DNA of 32,394 bases, taken from assembly GCA_019747875.1 (NCBI GenBank), contig JAIEQI010000158.1:1-32394 (forward strand), in the 5' to 3' direction. Both the position numbers and the translations under genes were made by a program. Shown one piece after another: positions 25,257 through 32,394 of this stretch. Numbering within the stretch: the first letter of the stretch is position 1; every line of letters starts with the position of its first letter. The notes beneath the pieces are model-generated. The model was given only the letters and a program-made list of their open reading frames with translations, was not told where the DNA came from and searched no databases. This DNA is from Candidatus Obscuribacterales bacterium. GTDB lineage: Bacteria; Cyanobacteriota; Vampirovibrionia; Obscuribacterales; Obscuribacteraceae.

Positions 25257-25618
25257 CAGAACCTGCAAAATGGGATACGTATAAATGCTCGAATTGATGG
25301 TCAGCCACCAATTTTCCTACGTTGTTATTGGATACTTCAACCCAGATGGCCAAATCTTAAGGTTGCTAAGCACCGAGAAGCACTGCCTACCAGAGCTTGC
25401 TCAGGTCATCAAGCAAGGAAAAAACGGCCATTGACAAGCGCATAAATTCGAGAAAATCTGAGAACATATTTTTCTACTGACAATTCGAAATTTAGCCCGC
25501 CAAGATTTTCACGCACCCATTTCTGAACGGGATCTCATTTGAGGAAGCAAAACTCGCGATCATTTTTCGGACTGATTCGTCCGAATTCGGCCGAATTAGA
25601 ACGGTACTCAAAAATGGA
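25257..25618. other. Intergenic stretch with nested palindromes
   Basis: No gene is seen. It should hold the promoter of the CHAT gene (minus strand). Near its end, TTCGGAC (25566-25572) and GTCCGAA (25579-25585) form a 7-bp stem with a 6-nt loop, directly followed by the perfect palindrome TTCGGCCGAA (25586-25595). The same core occurs again as TTCGGAC at 25627-25633. There is no T-tract, so it is not a clear terminator. It might be an operator or a processing signal. Confidence 0.45.
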
Positions 25619-26071
25619 TTACTGGACTTCGGACGAATGTATATAGATGGGTAGCGCCGCAGCCTCGCTGTTATCAGTTTCAGTTTTGCTGTGCTCAGGC
25701 TCAATGGAGCTTTTGATCTTGCCTTTCGCGAAAAGATCGGTGCCATTGTTCGCGATCCACCTTCCTTCAAAAACATCAGCCCATTCATCAATAGTGAAAA
25801 TGATTGAGGCCGGAATTATCATAGGGTCGCGCGTCTCCACAATTGTCGGCATGTTCTTTTCAAACAGGAAATGCCCAATAAGCTGGAAAAATGTACCAGT
25901 TATCCCGAACAGACAGCCATTGCGTTTGTCGAACAGGAAAACAAAAGGCGCAAGAATCAAAAGCGGGATGCCAATCATATGGGTAATCTTGCAACCTGGA
26001 CTTCGATGCCTGGTTTTGTAAAAGGCAAGAGCTTCAGTCAGAGTCTTTAAGCGCCTTTTGTTCATTTCCAT
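25619..26071 (-). CDS. Mpo1-like / DUF962 family membrane protein
   Basis: This is a 150-residue protein. Residues 12-80 fit the Mpo1/YGL010w-like (DUF962) family: FYKTRHRSPGCKITHMIGIP (conserved H of the first motif), a hydrophobic helix LLILAPFVFLFD, then FQLIGHFLFEKNMPT (the GHxxxE...P motif). Yeast Mpo1 is an alpha-oxidation dioxygenase of 2-hydroxy fatty acids that uses Fe2+ on conserved His residues; bacterial members are mostly untested. The C-terminal ~40 residues are polar and charged. ATG 26071 has GGA upstream. It is divergent from the glpD-like gene. Confidence 0.8.
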   Translation of the reverse strand: MEMNKRRLKTLTEALAFYKTRHRSPGCKITHMIGIPLLILAPFVFLFDKRNGCLFGITGTFFQLIGHFLFEKNMPTIVETRDPMIIPASIIFTIDEWADVFEGRWIANNGTDLFAKGKIKSSIEPEHSKTETDNSEAAALPIYIHSSEVQ

Positions 26072-26190
26072 GGCAGATTTCCAAAAACAGGGTATACAAC
26101 GATTCTACTTCACTTTTGGCAATGCAAGGCGGGCGCAGGATCAAATTTGAGGATAATCTGGCAATATTGCATATGTTTCGGATGAGGGTT

Positions 26191-27846
26191 ATGAAAGAGC
26201 GCACTGAAAGTCTGCAAGAATCCCGCAGCAAGAATTTCGATCTTGTTGTCATCGGCGGTGGAATTACAGGAGCTGGCGTCGCGCAGAATGCAGCCGCCAG
26301 AGGTCTGTCGGTGCTAGTTATTGAGAAAACAGACTTTGGAGCCGGTACATCCAGCAAGACCACAAAGCTGATACACGGTGGACTGCGCTATTTGGAGCAG
26401 TTTCACATCAACTTGTGCCGGCAGCTTTGCGAAGAAAGAGAAAGGCTGAAAAGACTTGCACCGCACCTGGTAAAAGACTTTTCCTTCGTCCTTCCTTTCG
26501 CTAGACACAACACATTCTTCAATTTCAAAGCGACGGTGGGATTGACACTATATGACGTTCTCACAATGTCAGCCGGTCGCGGACAGTCGCACGCATTCCT
26601 CAACGCAAAGAAATTGGCGACAATGGCACCGGCGCTGTCAACAAAGTATGTTGGCTCGGGAATCAAATTCCACGATGCAATTACCGACGACACGCGAATG
26701 GTTCTGACCGTCATAAAATCCGCCTGCAAGAAAGGCGCGGTCGCCATCAATTATGTTGAAGTAACGGGCTTCCAAAAGGAAAACGGCCGCATCACCGCCG
26801 TGAAGTGCCATGATCGTTATTCAGGAGAAGAATTCGTAGTTCCTTGCAAAATGTGCGTTAACGCGACCGGAGTCTGGTCAGACGAGGTTTGCAATAAGCT
26901 CGAAACAACGCCCAAGAAAAGGATCTCTCCTTCAAAAGGAACGCACATAATCGTTCCGGCTTCCGTATTTGAAACCAACACGGCGCTATTTCTTCCAACG
27001 AAGGACAACCGATTCGTATTCGTGGTGCCCTGGCAACACGCACTGATGATCGGCACAACCGACCAGCTCTACAAGGGTGACATCGACCGGCCGCATGCAA
27101 GCAACGATGAGATCAATTACCTTCTAAGCGTGGTGAATAGCTATACAGAGTCGCATAAACTTCAAGCAAGCGATGTACGTGGAACATTTGCCGGGCTGCG
27201 TCCTTTAGTGAATCTGGCTGGCGAAAATTCAGACAACACGTCGTCTATGTCACGAGAACACGAAATATTTCAGTCTCCGGGCGGACTTATCAATATCGCG
27301 GGTGGAAAACTTACCAGTTACAGGCTAATGGCCGAAGAGCTTATGGAGAAGCTGGTCGCGAAATTTGGATTGCAGACAAAACCCGCCAATACAGACATAG
27401 AAATGTTGGGTGGCTGGACTAGCAAGGATGACTTTCTCGCCAGATCAGTTGCAATCGAGACCAAAGCAAAGAGGCTCTCAATCGATCCTGCTACCATCGA
27501 ACATTTAATCGCCAATTATGGCGCCGAAGCACAAGACGTCATCGATCTCGTTGAACAGCAGCCGAATCTGAACGAAAGAATTTGCGCAAACTACCCTCCG
27601 ATTTACGCTGAAGTTGCATATGCGGTTGTTAGCGAAATGGCAGTTTCATTGCAAGACGTATTGCTGCGCCGAACACGTCTTGGATTGCTGAACCGAAGAG
27701 ATTCAATTGCCGCGGCAACAAAAGTGACGGAGCTGATGGCTAAGCTTTTGAATTGGGACGACGCTCGAAAACGGGCAGAAATATCAGCCTTTGAAGAAGA
27801 GGTGACAACAATTGAAGGCGCCGAGCTCCAGCCGGCGCCAAACTGA
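26191..27846 (+). CDS. glpD: FAD-dependent glycerol-3-phosphate dehydrogenase
   Basis: This enzyme oxidises sn-glycerol-3-phosphate to dihydroxyacetone phosphate at the inner membrane and passes electrons to the quinone pool. About 551 residues match the family. The FAD-binding motif is VVIGGGITGAGVAQNAAARG near the N-terminus, followed by the GlpD signature SSKTTKLIHGGLRYLEQF, then PSKGTHIIVP, GTFAGLRPLVN and the C-terminal NIAGGKLTSYRLMAEELMEK. The start is uncertain: ATG 26191 is close to the FAD motif as usual, with GAGGG only 2 bases away; in-frame ATG at 26182, 26173 and 26122 are alternatives without better ribosome sites. It is followed after 58 bp by the hydroxyacid dehydrogenase, probably one operon. 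Confidence 0.92.
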   Translation: MKERTESLQESRSKNFDLVVIGGGITGAGVAQNAAARGLSVLVIEKTDFGAGTSSKTTKLIHGGLRYLEQFHINLCRQLCEERERLKRLAPHLVKDFSFVLPFARHNTFFNFKATVGLTLYDVLTMSAGRGQSHAFLNAKKLATMAPALSTKYVGSGIKFHDAITDDTRMVLTVIKSACKKGAVAINYVEVTGFQKENGRITAVKCHDRYSGEEFVVPCKMCVNATGVWSDEVCNKLETTPKKRISPSKGTHIIVPASVFETNTALFLPTKDNRFVFVVPWQHALMIGTTDQLYKGDIDRPHASNDEINYLLSVVNSYTESHKLQASDVRGTFAGLRPLVNLAGENSDNTSSMSREHEIFQSPGGLINIAGGKLTSYRLMAEELMEKLVAKFGLQTKPANTDIEMLGGWTSKDDFLARSVAIETKAKRLSIDPATIEHLIANYGAEAQDVIDLVEQQPNLNERICANYPPIYAEVAYAVVSEMAVSLQDVLLRRTRLGLLNRRDSIAAATKVTELMAKLLNWDDARKRAEISAFEEEVTTIEGAELQPAPN

Positions 27847-27904
27847 CGGTCCACTGATTGTTGGCAGAATCCAAAATCCATTCACAAACAGGAGCAAGCA
27901 CTGA

Positions 27905-28921
27905 ATGCCAAAACCAAAAGTTCTTGTTACCACAAGGCTTCCAGGACAAATGGAAAAACTTTTTGGCGACGCTTTTGACGTACAAGTTTTCGATGGCGAC
28001 GAGTTGCCGCGTCAAAAACTTCTGGAGTTTTGCAAAGATAAAGATGCCATCGTAAGCGATCTGGTAAACGTCATCAACGAAGAGTTTTTCGAGAATTGCC
28101 CGCGGATAAAGGTAGTAGCAAACGTCGCCGTTGGGTACGACAACATTGATGTAAAAGAAGCATCGAAGCGGAACATCCTTGCCTGCAACACCCCCGGTGT
28201 ACTGACAGAGACAACTGCCGACCTGGCATTTTCACTTCTGATGGCAGTGGCTCGTAGACTGCCGGAATCCGAGCGCTATTTGCGATCGGGGCAATGGAAG
28301 AGTTTTTCGCTAGATCTGCTTCTGGGTGTCGACGTCCACCATAAGACTCTGGGAATTATCGGTTTCGGTCGCATTGGACAGGCCGTTGCTGCTCGAGCCG
28401 CAGGATTTTCCATGCGTATCCTATACACGCAAAACAATCGCGCGGACATTGAACTCGAAAGGAAATACAACGCGACCTATGTTCCATTGGATGAGCTACT
28501 GAAAAATTCCGATTTTGTAAGCATTCACTGTCCCCTCAATGACAAGACAAGGGGACTTATCGGTAGCAAGCAATTCAACAGCATGAAGAATTCGGCATTC
28601 CTGATCAACACCGCGCGTGGTGCGGTCGTCAACGAAAACGATCTGCTTGAAGCGCTGACCTCTAGGAAGATTGCTGGAGCAGGATTGGATGTATTTAGCA
28701 AGGAACCGAACGTGCCAAGTAAGCTCCTCGATATGGAAAACGTCGTTCTACTTCCGCACATAGGCAGCGCATCGATTGAAACGCGCTCTGCCATGGCACG
28801 AATGGCTGTCGAAGCGATTGTGAGTTCCTTCAAACAAGAGCAGCCACCCAACATTATCAATAAAGAATCTTGGCCGGCATTCCTATCCAAGCTGAAAGCA
28901 ACAGCCAATACAAGTGCTTAG
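27905..28921 (+). CDS. D-isomer-specific 2-hydroxyacid dehydrogenase (glyoxylate/hydroxypyruvate reductase type)
   Basis: This 338-residue NAD(P)H-dependent enzyme reduces a 2-oxo acid to a D-2-hydroxy acid. The nucleotide-binding motif is LGIIGFGRIGQAVAARA. Catalytic residues are visible: Arg in NTARGAVVNENDL, Glu in DVFSKEPNVP and His in LLPHIGSAS. NVAVGYDNIDVKEASKRNI and CNTPGVLTETTADLAFSLLM match the glyoxylate reductase/GhrB subgroup; the exact substrate is not certain. ATG 27905 has AGGAG about 9 bases upstream. It probably shares a transcript with the upstream glycerol-3-phosphate dehydrogenase. Its stop overlaps the stop of the convergent glycosyltransferase gene. Confidence 0.92.
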   Translation: MPKPKVLVTTRLPGQMEKLFGDAFDVQVFDGDELPRQKLLEFCKDKDAIVSDLVNVINEEFFENCPRIKVVANVAVGYDNIDVKEASKRNILACNTPGVLTETTADLAFSLLMAVARRLPESERYLRSGQWKSFSLDLLLGVDVHHKTLGIIGFGRIGQAVAARAAGFSMRILYTQNNRADIELERKYNATYVPLDELLKNSDFVSIHCPLNDKTRGLIGSKQFNSMKNSAFLINTARGAVVNENDLLEALTSRKIAGAGLDVFSKEPNVPSKLLDMENVVLLPHIGSASIETRSAMARMAVEAIVSSFKQEQPPNIINKESWPAFLSKLKATANTSA

Positions 28922-30261
28922 GGCTCCGTCTCTGAACTTAAAGGTTGGCGGGAAATTGCCTGCAACTCCAGAAGTGCAAGTATGAGAACCGTGACAGCCC
29001 ACATGAAGAACGGTTGAATATAAATCATCTCGAACAGAGGCTTTCCGATAAAGAAGAGCCAGCTCAAAAACGGAAAAGCAAGAATCAATATACGCAGAAT
29101 TTTCGTCCGCATATTAGCCGGACTCCACAAATCGAATGAACGAAATAGAAAAACGCCAGGAATCACAGTAAACATGTAATCTTGACTGTGAGTATGCGGA
29201 CTGGCGATTAACATCGCCAACATGGATATTGCTGCACACGATTCAAATGCGAAATGCTCAATGCGTCCTTTTATCTTCTGCAAAGATGGGTAGCCCCAAA
29301 CCCAGAGAGCGCACAAAAGCAGGAGTGTACTGCCGAAGAAAATGAGGACGGAGATCTGAACCAGGCGATCTTCAGATCCCAGAAGAAGTAGTAATTCGCC
29401 GCGCAAATTTTGCATGACCTGTGGCACGACCCCACCGACATTCTTGCTAGTTTGTCCATAAACCAACGCCTTCGGAAAGTTCATCACGTTTTTCATTCCA
29501 AGCAGAAAGATTGTGAAAGCGCCAAGCAATGAAGAGGAAATTGCAAACCCCGCGCCATATCGCCAACGTCCAAGTATGACGCCGATAGCCACTATCGCCG
29601 GTACGTACTGAAGCTTCCCCAATAGCAAAGCTGATTCAAGTCCAGCAGAAAAATAGCGCCGAGCCCTGAGCAACAACAAACACAAAAGCATCAGTGGAAA
29701 CTGAAACAACGCAGTTTGCGCAAGTTCGAAAGAAAGCCAGGTTGGAAAACTGGCAAAGAAAGCTACAAACAAAAACGCCCGAGAAAACCTTGCTTGAGCA
29801 AAATCTCTAGACAAATACCATAAGACCGTACAGATCAAGATAAGTGCACTGATGCACCACAGAGCCCATCCATTAGTCAAACCGAGACCGGCTATGGGAA
29901 GAACGAAGACAAAGGATTGCGGAGGATAGAAGTAAAAGAAATTCAGCTCAGGAACAACAGGGGCGGTAAGTGCGGTAATTGCAAGACCCTGTACAACAGG
30001 ATCATATACATCCACCTGATGACCGCGAAGACATTCCGCAGCCAAATTTGCGGCATTGTAATGACTCACAAAATCATTGATATAAGGACGTCCATCAATC
30101 AGGCGCGCAAATAAAATGCCTTGAGTCAAATACCGAAAAATTTCGATATAAGCGTTGGCGGCCCAACACAGCAACAAGCAAAAATAAGCAAACCAGAAAT
30201 ATTTCCGAAGGCGCTCGTTGCTCAATTTAGCTCCCCACAAATCGCGATACAAGCATGCCAC
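28918..30261 (-). CDS. GT87-like polytopic membrane glycosyltransferase
   Basis: This is a 447-residue integral membrane protein with around 9-11 hydrophobic segments. An N-terminal loop with DFVSHYNAANLAAECLRGHQ and then LNFFYFYPPQSFVFVLP fits GT87 (DUF2029) mannosyltransferase-like proteins, which use polyprenyl-phosphate sugars on the outer side of the membrane. In that family an early Asp is catalytic (here probably D in NDF). The start is GTG 30261; no strong ribosome site is visible and no in-frame ATG is near. The 3' end overlaps the convergent dehydrogenase gene by 4 bp. The glycan made is unknown. Confidence 0.75.
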   Translation of the reverse strand: MACLYRDLWGAKLSNERLRKYFWFAYFCLLLCWAANAYIEIFRYLTQGILFARLIDGRPYINDFVSHYNAANLAAECLRGHQVDVYDPVVQGLAITALTAPVVPELNFFYFYPPQSFVFVLPIAGLGLTNGWALWCISALILICTVLWYLSRDFAQARFSRAFLFVAFFASFPTWLSFELAQTALFQFPLMLLCLLLLRARRYFSAGLESALLLGKLQYVPAIVAIGVILGRWRYGAGFAISSSLLGAFTIFLLGMKNVMNFPKALVYGQTSKNVGGVVPQVMQNLRGELLLLLGSEDRLVQISVLIFFGSTLLLLCALWVWGYPSLQKIKGRIEHFAFESCAAISMLAMLIASPHTHSQDYMFTVIPGVFLFRSFDLWSPANMRTKILRILILAFPFLSWLFFIGKPLFEMIYIQPFFMWAVTVLILALLELQAISRQPLSSETEP

Positions 30262-30331
30262 ATTTTGCTTGAATGAAGAAGACTGATAACAGAAATCTGC
30301 CAGAATTCTGCCAATAGGTTGCCATTACTTT

Positions 30332-30346
30332 GCCAACAACGTTGGC
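30332..30346. promoter_or_regulatory. Palindrome near the candidate sRNA start
   Basis: GCCAAC (30332-30337) and GTTGGC (30341-30346) form a perfect 6-bp inverted repeat with a 3-nt centre. TATTAT, a possible -10, follows directly at 30347-30352. This is compatible with an operator over a promoter for the downstream short RNA, but no well-spaced -35 is seen. Confidence 0.3.
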
Positions 30347-30357
30347 TATTATTTATT

Positions 30358-30445
30358 CAGGTAAAGGCATTGGGGGGTTCTTCACAGACCCCACCAGTGT
30401 GAAAGAAACGAAAGAGGGTCCCCCGCCCTCTTTTTCGTTTTTAAA
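30358..30445 (+). ncRNA. Candidate small RNA or terminated leader
   Basis: A ~85-nt non-coding stretch carries a hairpin at 30368-30399 (TGG and GGGG paired with CCCC and CCA, loop TTCTTCACAGA). An intrinsic terminator at 30406-30442 follows. The only upstream neighbour is a minus-strand gene, so the plus-strand terminator must serve a short transcript beginning in this gap. It could be an independent sRNA or an attenuating leader of the zinc-ribbon gene that starts at 30515. The family is not recognised. Confidence 0.5.
30406..30443 (+). terminator. Intrinsic terminator upstream of the zinc-ribbon gene
   Basis: AAACGAAAGAGGG (30406-30418) pairs with CCCTCTTTTTCGTTT (30426-30440) with a 2-nt bulge, followed by two further T. 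The stem is A/T-rich at its base. On the minus strand the tail is less T-rich, so plus-strand use is more likely, though it may work both ways. Confidence 0.7.
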
Positions 30446-30460
30446 AGTCTCAAGCCTGGG

Positions 30461-30466
30461 TATAAA
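30461..30466 (+). promoter_or_regulatory. Possible -10 element of the zinc-ribbon gene
   Basis: TATAAA lies 49 bases before the ATG at 30515 and after the terminator, so the gene could have its own promoter. No convincing -35 is found. Confidence 0.35.
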
Positions 30467-30514
30467 TTCTCAGTTCCGTCCGTGGACGTAATGAGCAACC
30501 AGGTATCCTAAAGA

Positions 30515-31225
30515 ATGAAACTGGCAGAACATTCATGCGGCGACAGCAGGCTAACTTGCAACGACTGCGAGGGTCCGGTTTGCCCGAAATGTATGGTCGA
30601 ATGCCCAGTCGGTTATCGCTGCAAGAAATGTGCAGGAAAGATCACTAGCCATGTACTGCAAGTGACGCCGGCTATCATCGCACGGACAATTGTCGTAGCT
30701 GGCATCACCGGCTACGTAGCACCGTATCTGGCCCAGTATAGCGGTGGATTCTACGGATTTATCATCATCTATTTCGTGGCGGTGCTAGCAGGCAATCTAT
30801 TGCACAAAGTATCCGGTTACAAAATGGGCACGGCAATAGTAAGCACGGTAATGATAGGGGCGATTGCTGGGATGCTAGCAAATCCTGTGACCTTTAGGTC
30901 CTATCAAATGCAACAGGATTTGGCGCGCCTCAGTATGCAGATGAAGCAGCAGGCTCCCGAGTCGCAAAGCAAGCAAAAGCTTACGAGCGAGCAATCCCAA
31001 GCCGACAAAGAAAGAGACATGCGTAAAAATGCACAGGGTCCATTCAGTGAAGAGGATGGAGCCCCCGGTGAAACAATGACGAGCGAGCAGCTAGAAATGA
31101 CGCGCCAACATTTTCAATCAGCCCAAGTGTGGGAGATCATTGAACTTGCAATCTTCATAGCAGGACTTCTAACTCCATTTACAGGAGTTATGCCTGCATT
31201 ACCATTTCCATTTTTCCGCCGCTAA
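30515..31225 (+). CDS. B-box-like zinc-ribbon membrane protein
   Basis: This is a 236-residue protein. Residues 6-39 contain one His and eight Cys (H6, C8, C15, C18, C23, C26, C30, C36, C39) in the order LTCNDCEGPVCPKC and VGYRCKKCAG. This resembles the B-box-like zinc ribbon often found before rhomboid or other membrane domains. Three hydrophobic segments follow (about 50-118, with VAGITGYVAPYLAQYSGGFY). A Gln/Ser/Lys-rich hydrophilic stretch (about 135-200) and a last hydrophobic helix (IIELAIFIAGLLTPFTG) complete it. No enzyme motif is seen. ATG 30515 has AGG upstream. The function is unknown. Confidence 0.75.
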   Translation: MKLAEHSCGDSRLTCNDCEGPVCPKCMVECPVGYRCKKCAGKITSHVLQVTPAIIARTIVVAGITGYVAPYLAQYSGGFYGFIIIYFVAVLAGNLLHKVSGYKMGTAIVSTVMIGAIAGMLANPVTFRSYQMQQDLARLSMQMKQQAPESQSKQKLTSEQSQADKERDMRKNAQGPFSEEDGAPGETMTSEQLEMTRQHFQSAQVWEIIELAIFIAGLLTPFTGVMPALPFPFFRR

Positions 31226-31240
31226 CACTAGAGAAGTTCA

Positions 31241-31636
31241 GTGTTTTCTGGAAGCGCCGAATTCGAAGTCCGCGAAGACCGGATGGCATCGAGCGCGGAA
31301 GATCCTGTCAGCCTACAAGCAACCGTCCTTAAAGATTGGCGCCGGCAGAGAAAGATAGCGCAGGGAATCGAACAAAGACGAGTTAGTTTGGGCGGACGTA
31401 CAATCGGGCGCCATAATGATCCCTGGACTGTACAGAATGCCCGAGAGCAGGCTCGAAAGATAAAGCTCGAATTGAGCGAAGGTGTTGTACGAACCGAAAA
31501 ACGGCGCGAAGTGCGAAAGAGGAAAGCCGAAATTGTAATCCGGCAGCAATGGGAAGATATCACCCTCGGGCAGGTCTTGGACGACTATTGCCATTTGAGG
31601 GACTGTGGCACGACTTGGGCGGAAGACAAATCTTGA
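31241..31636 (+). pseudogene. Tyrosine recombinase / integrase, N-terminal remnant
   Basis: The readable part includes WTVQNAREQARKIKLELSEG and then a basic stretch (RTEKRREVRKRKAEI) and ITLGQVLDDYCHLRD. This resembles the arm-type and core-binding start of phage integrases (pattern: eAReqArkikleisrGidP..ekr, then tf.e....y). The frame stops at 31634-31636 before any catalytic domain. The start is unclear (GTG 31241 or ATG 31283) and has no good ribosome site. It probably marks the edge of a former mobile element carrying the toxin-antitoxin pair. Confidence 0.6.
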
Positions 31637-31659
31637 CATTATACCAGATCTGGTACAAT
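31633..31659 (+). promoter_or_regulatory. Promoter with internal palindromic operator for the toxin-antitoxin operon
   Basis: TTGACA (31633-31638) and TACAAT (31654-31659) form a -35/-10 pair with a short 15-bp spacer. The -10 is preceded by TGG, an extended -10 feature. Between and overlapping them lies the perfect 14-bp palindrome TACCAGATCTGGTA (31642-31655). This is an ideal place for autorepression by the antitoxin or toxin-antitoxin complex (inference from known HigBA/RelBE control). Confidence 0.75.
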
Positions 31660-31667
31660 GTATATTG

Positions 31668-32093
31668 ATGAGAGAAAAACGAAAGAAGCCAGCCGAAAAA
31701 GCGGTCGAAAAACCTGATGATAAACCGCATGCCGAAGAACCCAGTAAGAAAATCACGCGTTGGGTAGTGCAGAGTATTCGTGAGGAGGTAAGAGACTGGC
31801 CCGATGACGTTAAAGAGGAAATGGGAGGACAGCTAAACAAAGTCGAATACGGTGGCGAGCCGGATGATTTCAAGCCCATGCAAACCATTGGAATGGGTGT
31901 CTACGAAATCAGAGTCACGGATGAGGGCAACAACAAGTACAGACTCATTTATGTTGCGAAGTTCGAAGAAGCCATCTACGTATTACACGTGATTACAAAG
32001 AAAAAGTCACAAAAGACCCCACAGCTAGACATTGATACTGCTTCAAGACGCTTTGCCCGATTGCAGCAGTGGAGGAAAGAACAGAACCTATGA
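31668..32093 (+). CDS. HigB/RelE-superfamily toxin (Gp49-like)
   Basis: This 141-residue protein belongs to the phage-derived Gp49-like/HigB family of RelE-fold mRNA interferases, which cleave mRNA at the ribosome. The core is RWVVQSIREEVRDWPDDVKE, then YGGEPDDFKPMQTIGMGVYE, EIRVTDEGNNKYRLIYVAKF and YVLHVITKKKSQKTP; the last is the typical VLHxFxKKxxKTP block. The first ~28 residues are Lys/Glu/Pro-rich and extra compared with usual ~110-residue members. ATG 31668 is the first in-frame Met and lies only about 2 bases after the predicted transcription start, so the mRNA may be leaderless. It overlaps the antitoxin gene by 4 bp (ATGA). Confidence 0.88.
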   Translation: MREKRKKPAEKAVEKPDDKPHAEEPSKKITRWVVQSIREEVRDWPDDVKEEMGGQLNKVEYGGEPDDFKPMQTIGMGVYEIRVTDEGNNKYRLIYVAKFEEAIYVLHVITKKKSQKTPQLDIDTASRRFARLQQWRKEQNL

Positions 32094-32394
32094 AAAAGAA
32101 GCACACTGAAAAAGAGGAAGAATTCAATCCTACCGGAAGTGGTGACATCTTCAGGGATTTCGGCTTTTCTGAGCAAGAATCTGCTGCGCTCAATATAAAA
32201 GCTTGCTTTTTTCGCAAACTACAAGCCGCTCTAAAGGAGTCAGCATGCACGCAAACAGAGCTTGCTACTAAACTCAGAATCCCTCAACCCAAAGTATCCG
32301 ATATCATCAATGGAAAAATGGCAGGGTTCTCTGTTGAACGCATCGTCAACCTGTTGATAAAGCTGGATTACGTGATCGGACTGGATGCCAGACC
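32090..32394 (+). CDS. XRE-family antitoxin (HigA-like), 3' end beyond window
   Basis: At least 101 residues are visible from ATG 32090. The last part contains a Cro/C1-type helix-turn-helix: CTQTELATKLRIPQPKVSDI followed by INGKMAGFSVERIVNLLIKL, typical of HigA-2-like antitoxins. The start overlaps the toxin stop (ATGA at 32090-32093), giving the toxin-first order common in HigBA pairs. It should neutralise the toxin and bind the palindrome at 31642-31655. The frame is still open at the window end. Confidence 0.87.
   Translation, partial: MKKKHTEKEEEFNPTGSGDIFRDFGFSEQESAALNIKACFFRKLQAALKESACTQTELATKLRIPQPKVSDIINGKMAGFSVERIVNLLIKLDYVIGLDAR

Noticed and set aside
25432..25437. TTGACA as a -35 promoter element
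   Set aside because: No -10 at a suitable distance and no plus-strand gene follows.

Overview
The window looks like chromosome from a diderm (Gram-negative-type) bacterium of roughly balanced base composition. It encodes several secreted or outer-membrane-type proteins, long TPR proteins, a CHAT-domain protein, a rhomboid-TPR fusion and a type II toxin-antitoxin pair. This gene style resembles uncultured environmental lineages such as Melainabacteria/Obscuribacterales. That placement is an inference from gene style only; the window has no rRNA or other marker gene.

Region 1 (1-14.6 kb) is a rearranged accessory region. It holds two diverged copies of a two-gene unit: a predicted outer-membrane beta-barrel protein and a ~1,420-residue exported, glycine-rich, haemagglutinin-like protein with a FecR-like C-terminal region. 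Copy A (426-5611, + strand) runs barrel then giant. Copy B (13701-8089, - strand) runs giant then barrel. The copy A barrel gene has lost its 5' end at about 430, exactly where an opposite-strand gene made of 84/63-nt tandem repeats also loses its 5' end. Gene scraps (TetR C-terminus, class C beta-lactamase-like middle, tyrosine recombinase piece) sit at the borders of the copies. Between the copies are an intact AraC-type regulator and a divergent FMN azoreductase.

Region 2 (14.6-17.0 kb) has a translationally coupled pair (secreted TPR protein, CPBP intramembrane protease). It is followed by the most striking element of the window: a ~390-nt predicted non-coding RNA (about 16583-16975). This RNA is a chain of hairpins that repeatedly show UUGGCGG in their loops and ends in a strong intrinsic terminator. 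I do not recognise it as a known RNA family.

Region 3 (25.3-17.0 kb, - strand) reads CHAT-TPR protein, secreted unknown protein, MarR regulator, rhomboid-TPR protease. The last three are tightly packed or overlapping. The CHAT protein appears to lack its catalytic His-Cys pair.

Region 4 (25.6-31.2 kb) is more ordinary: an Mpo1-like (DUF962) membrane protein, GlpD-type glycerol-3-phosphate dehydrogenase, a D-2-hydroxyacid dehydrogenase, a GT87-like membrane glycosyltransferase, a short candidate sRNA or leader with terminator, and a zinc-ribbon membrane protein.

Region 5 (31.2 kb-end) holds an integrase N-terminal scrap and a HigBA-like toxin-antitoxin operon. The operon promoter carries a perfect 14-bp palindrome, and its transcript is probably almost leaderless.
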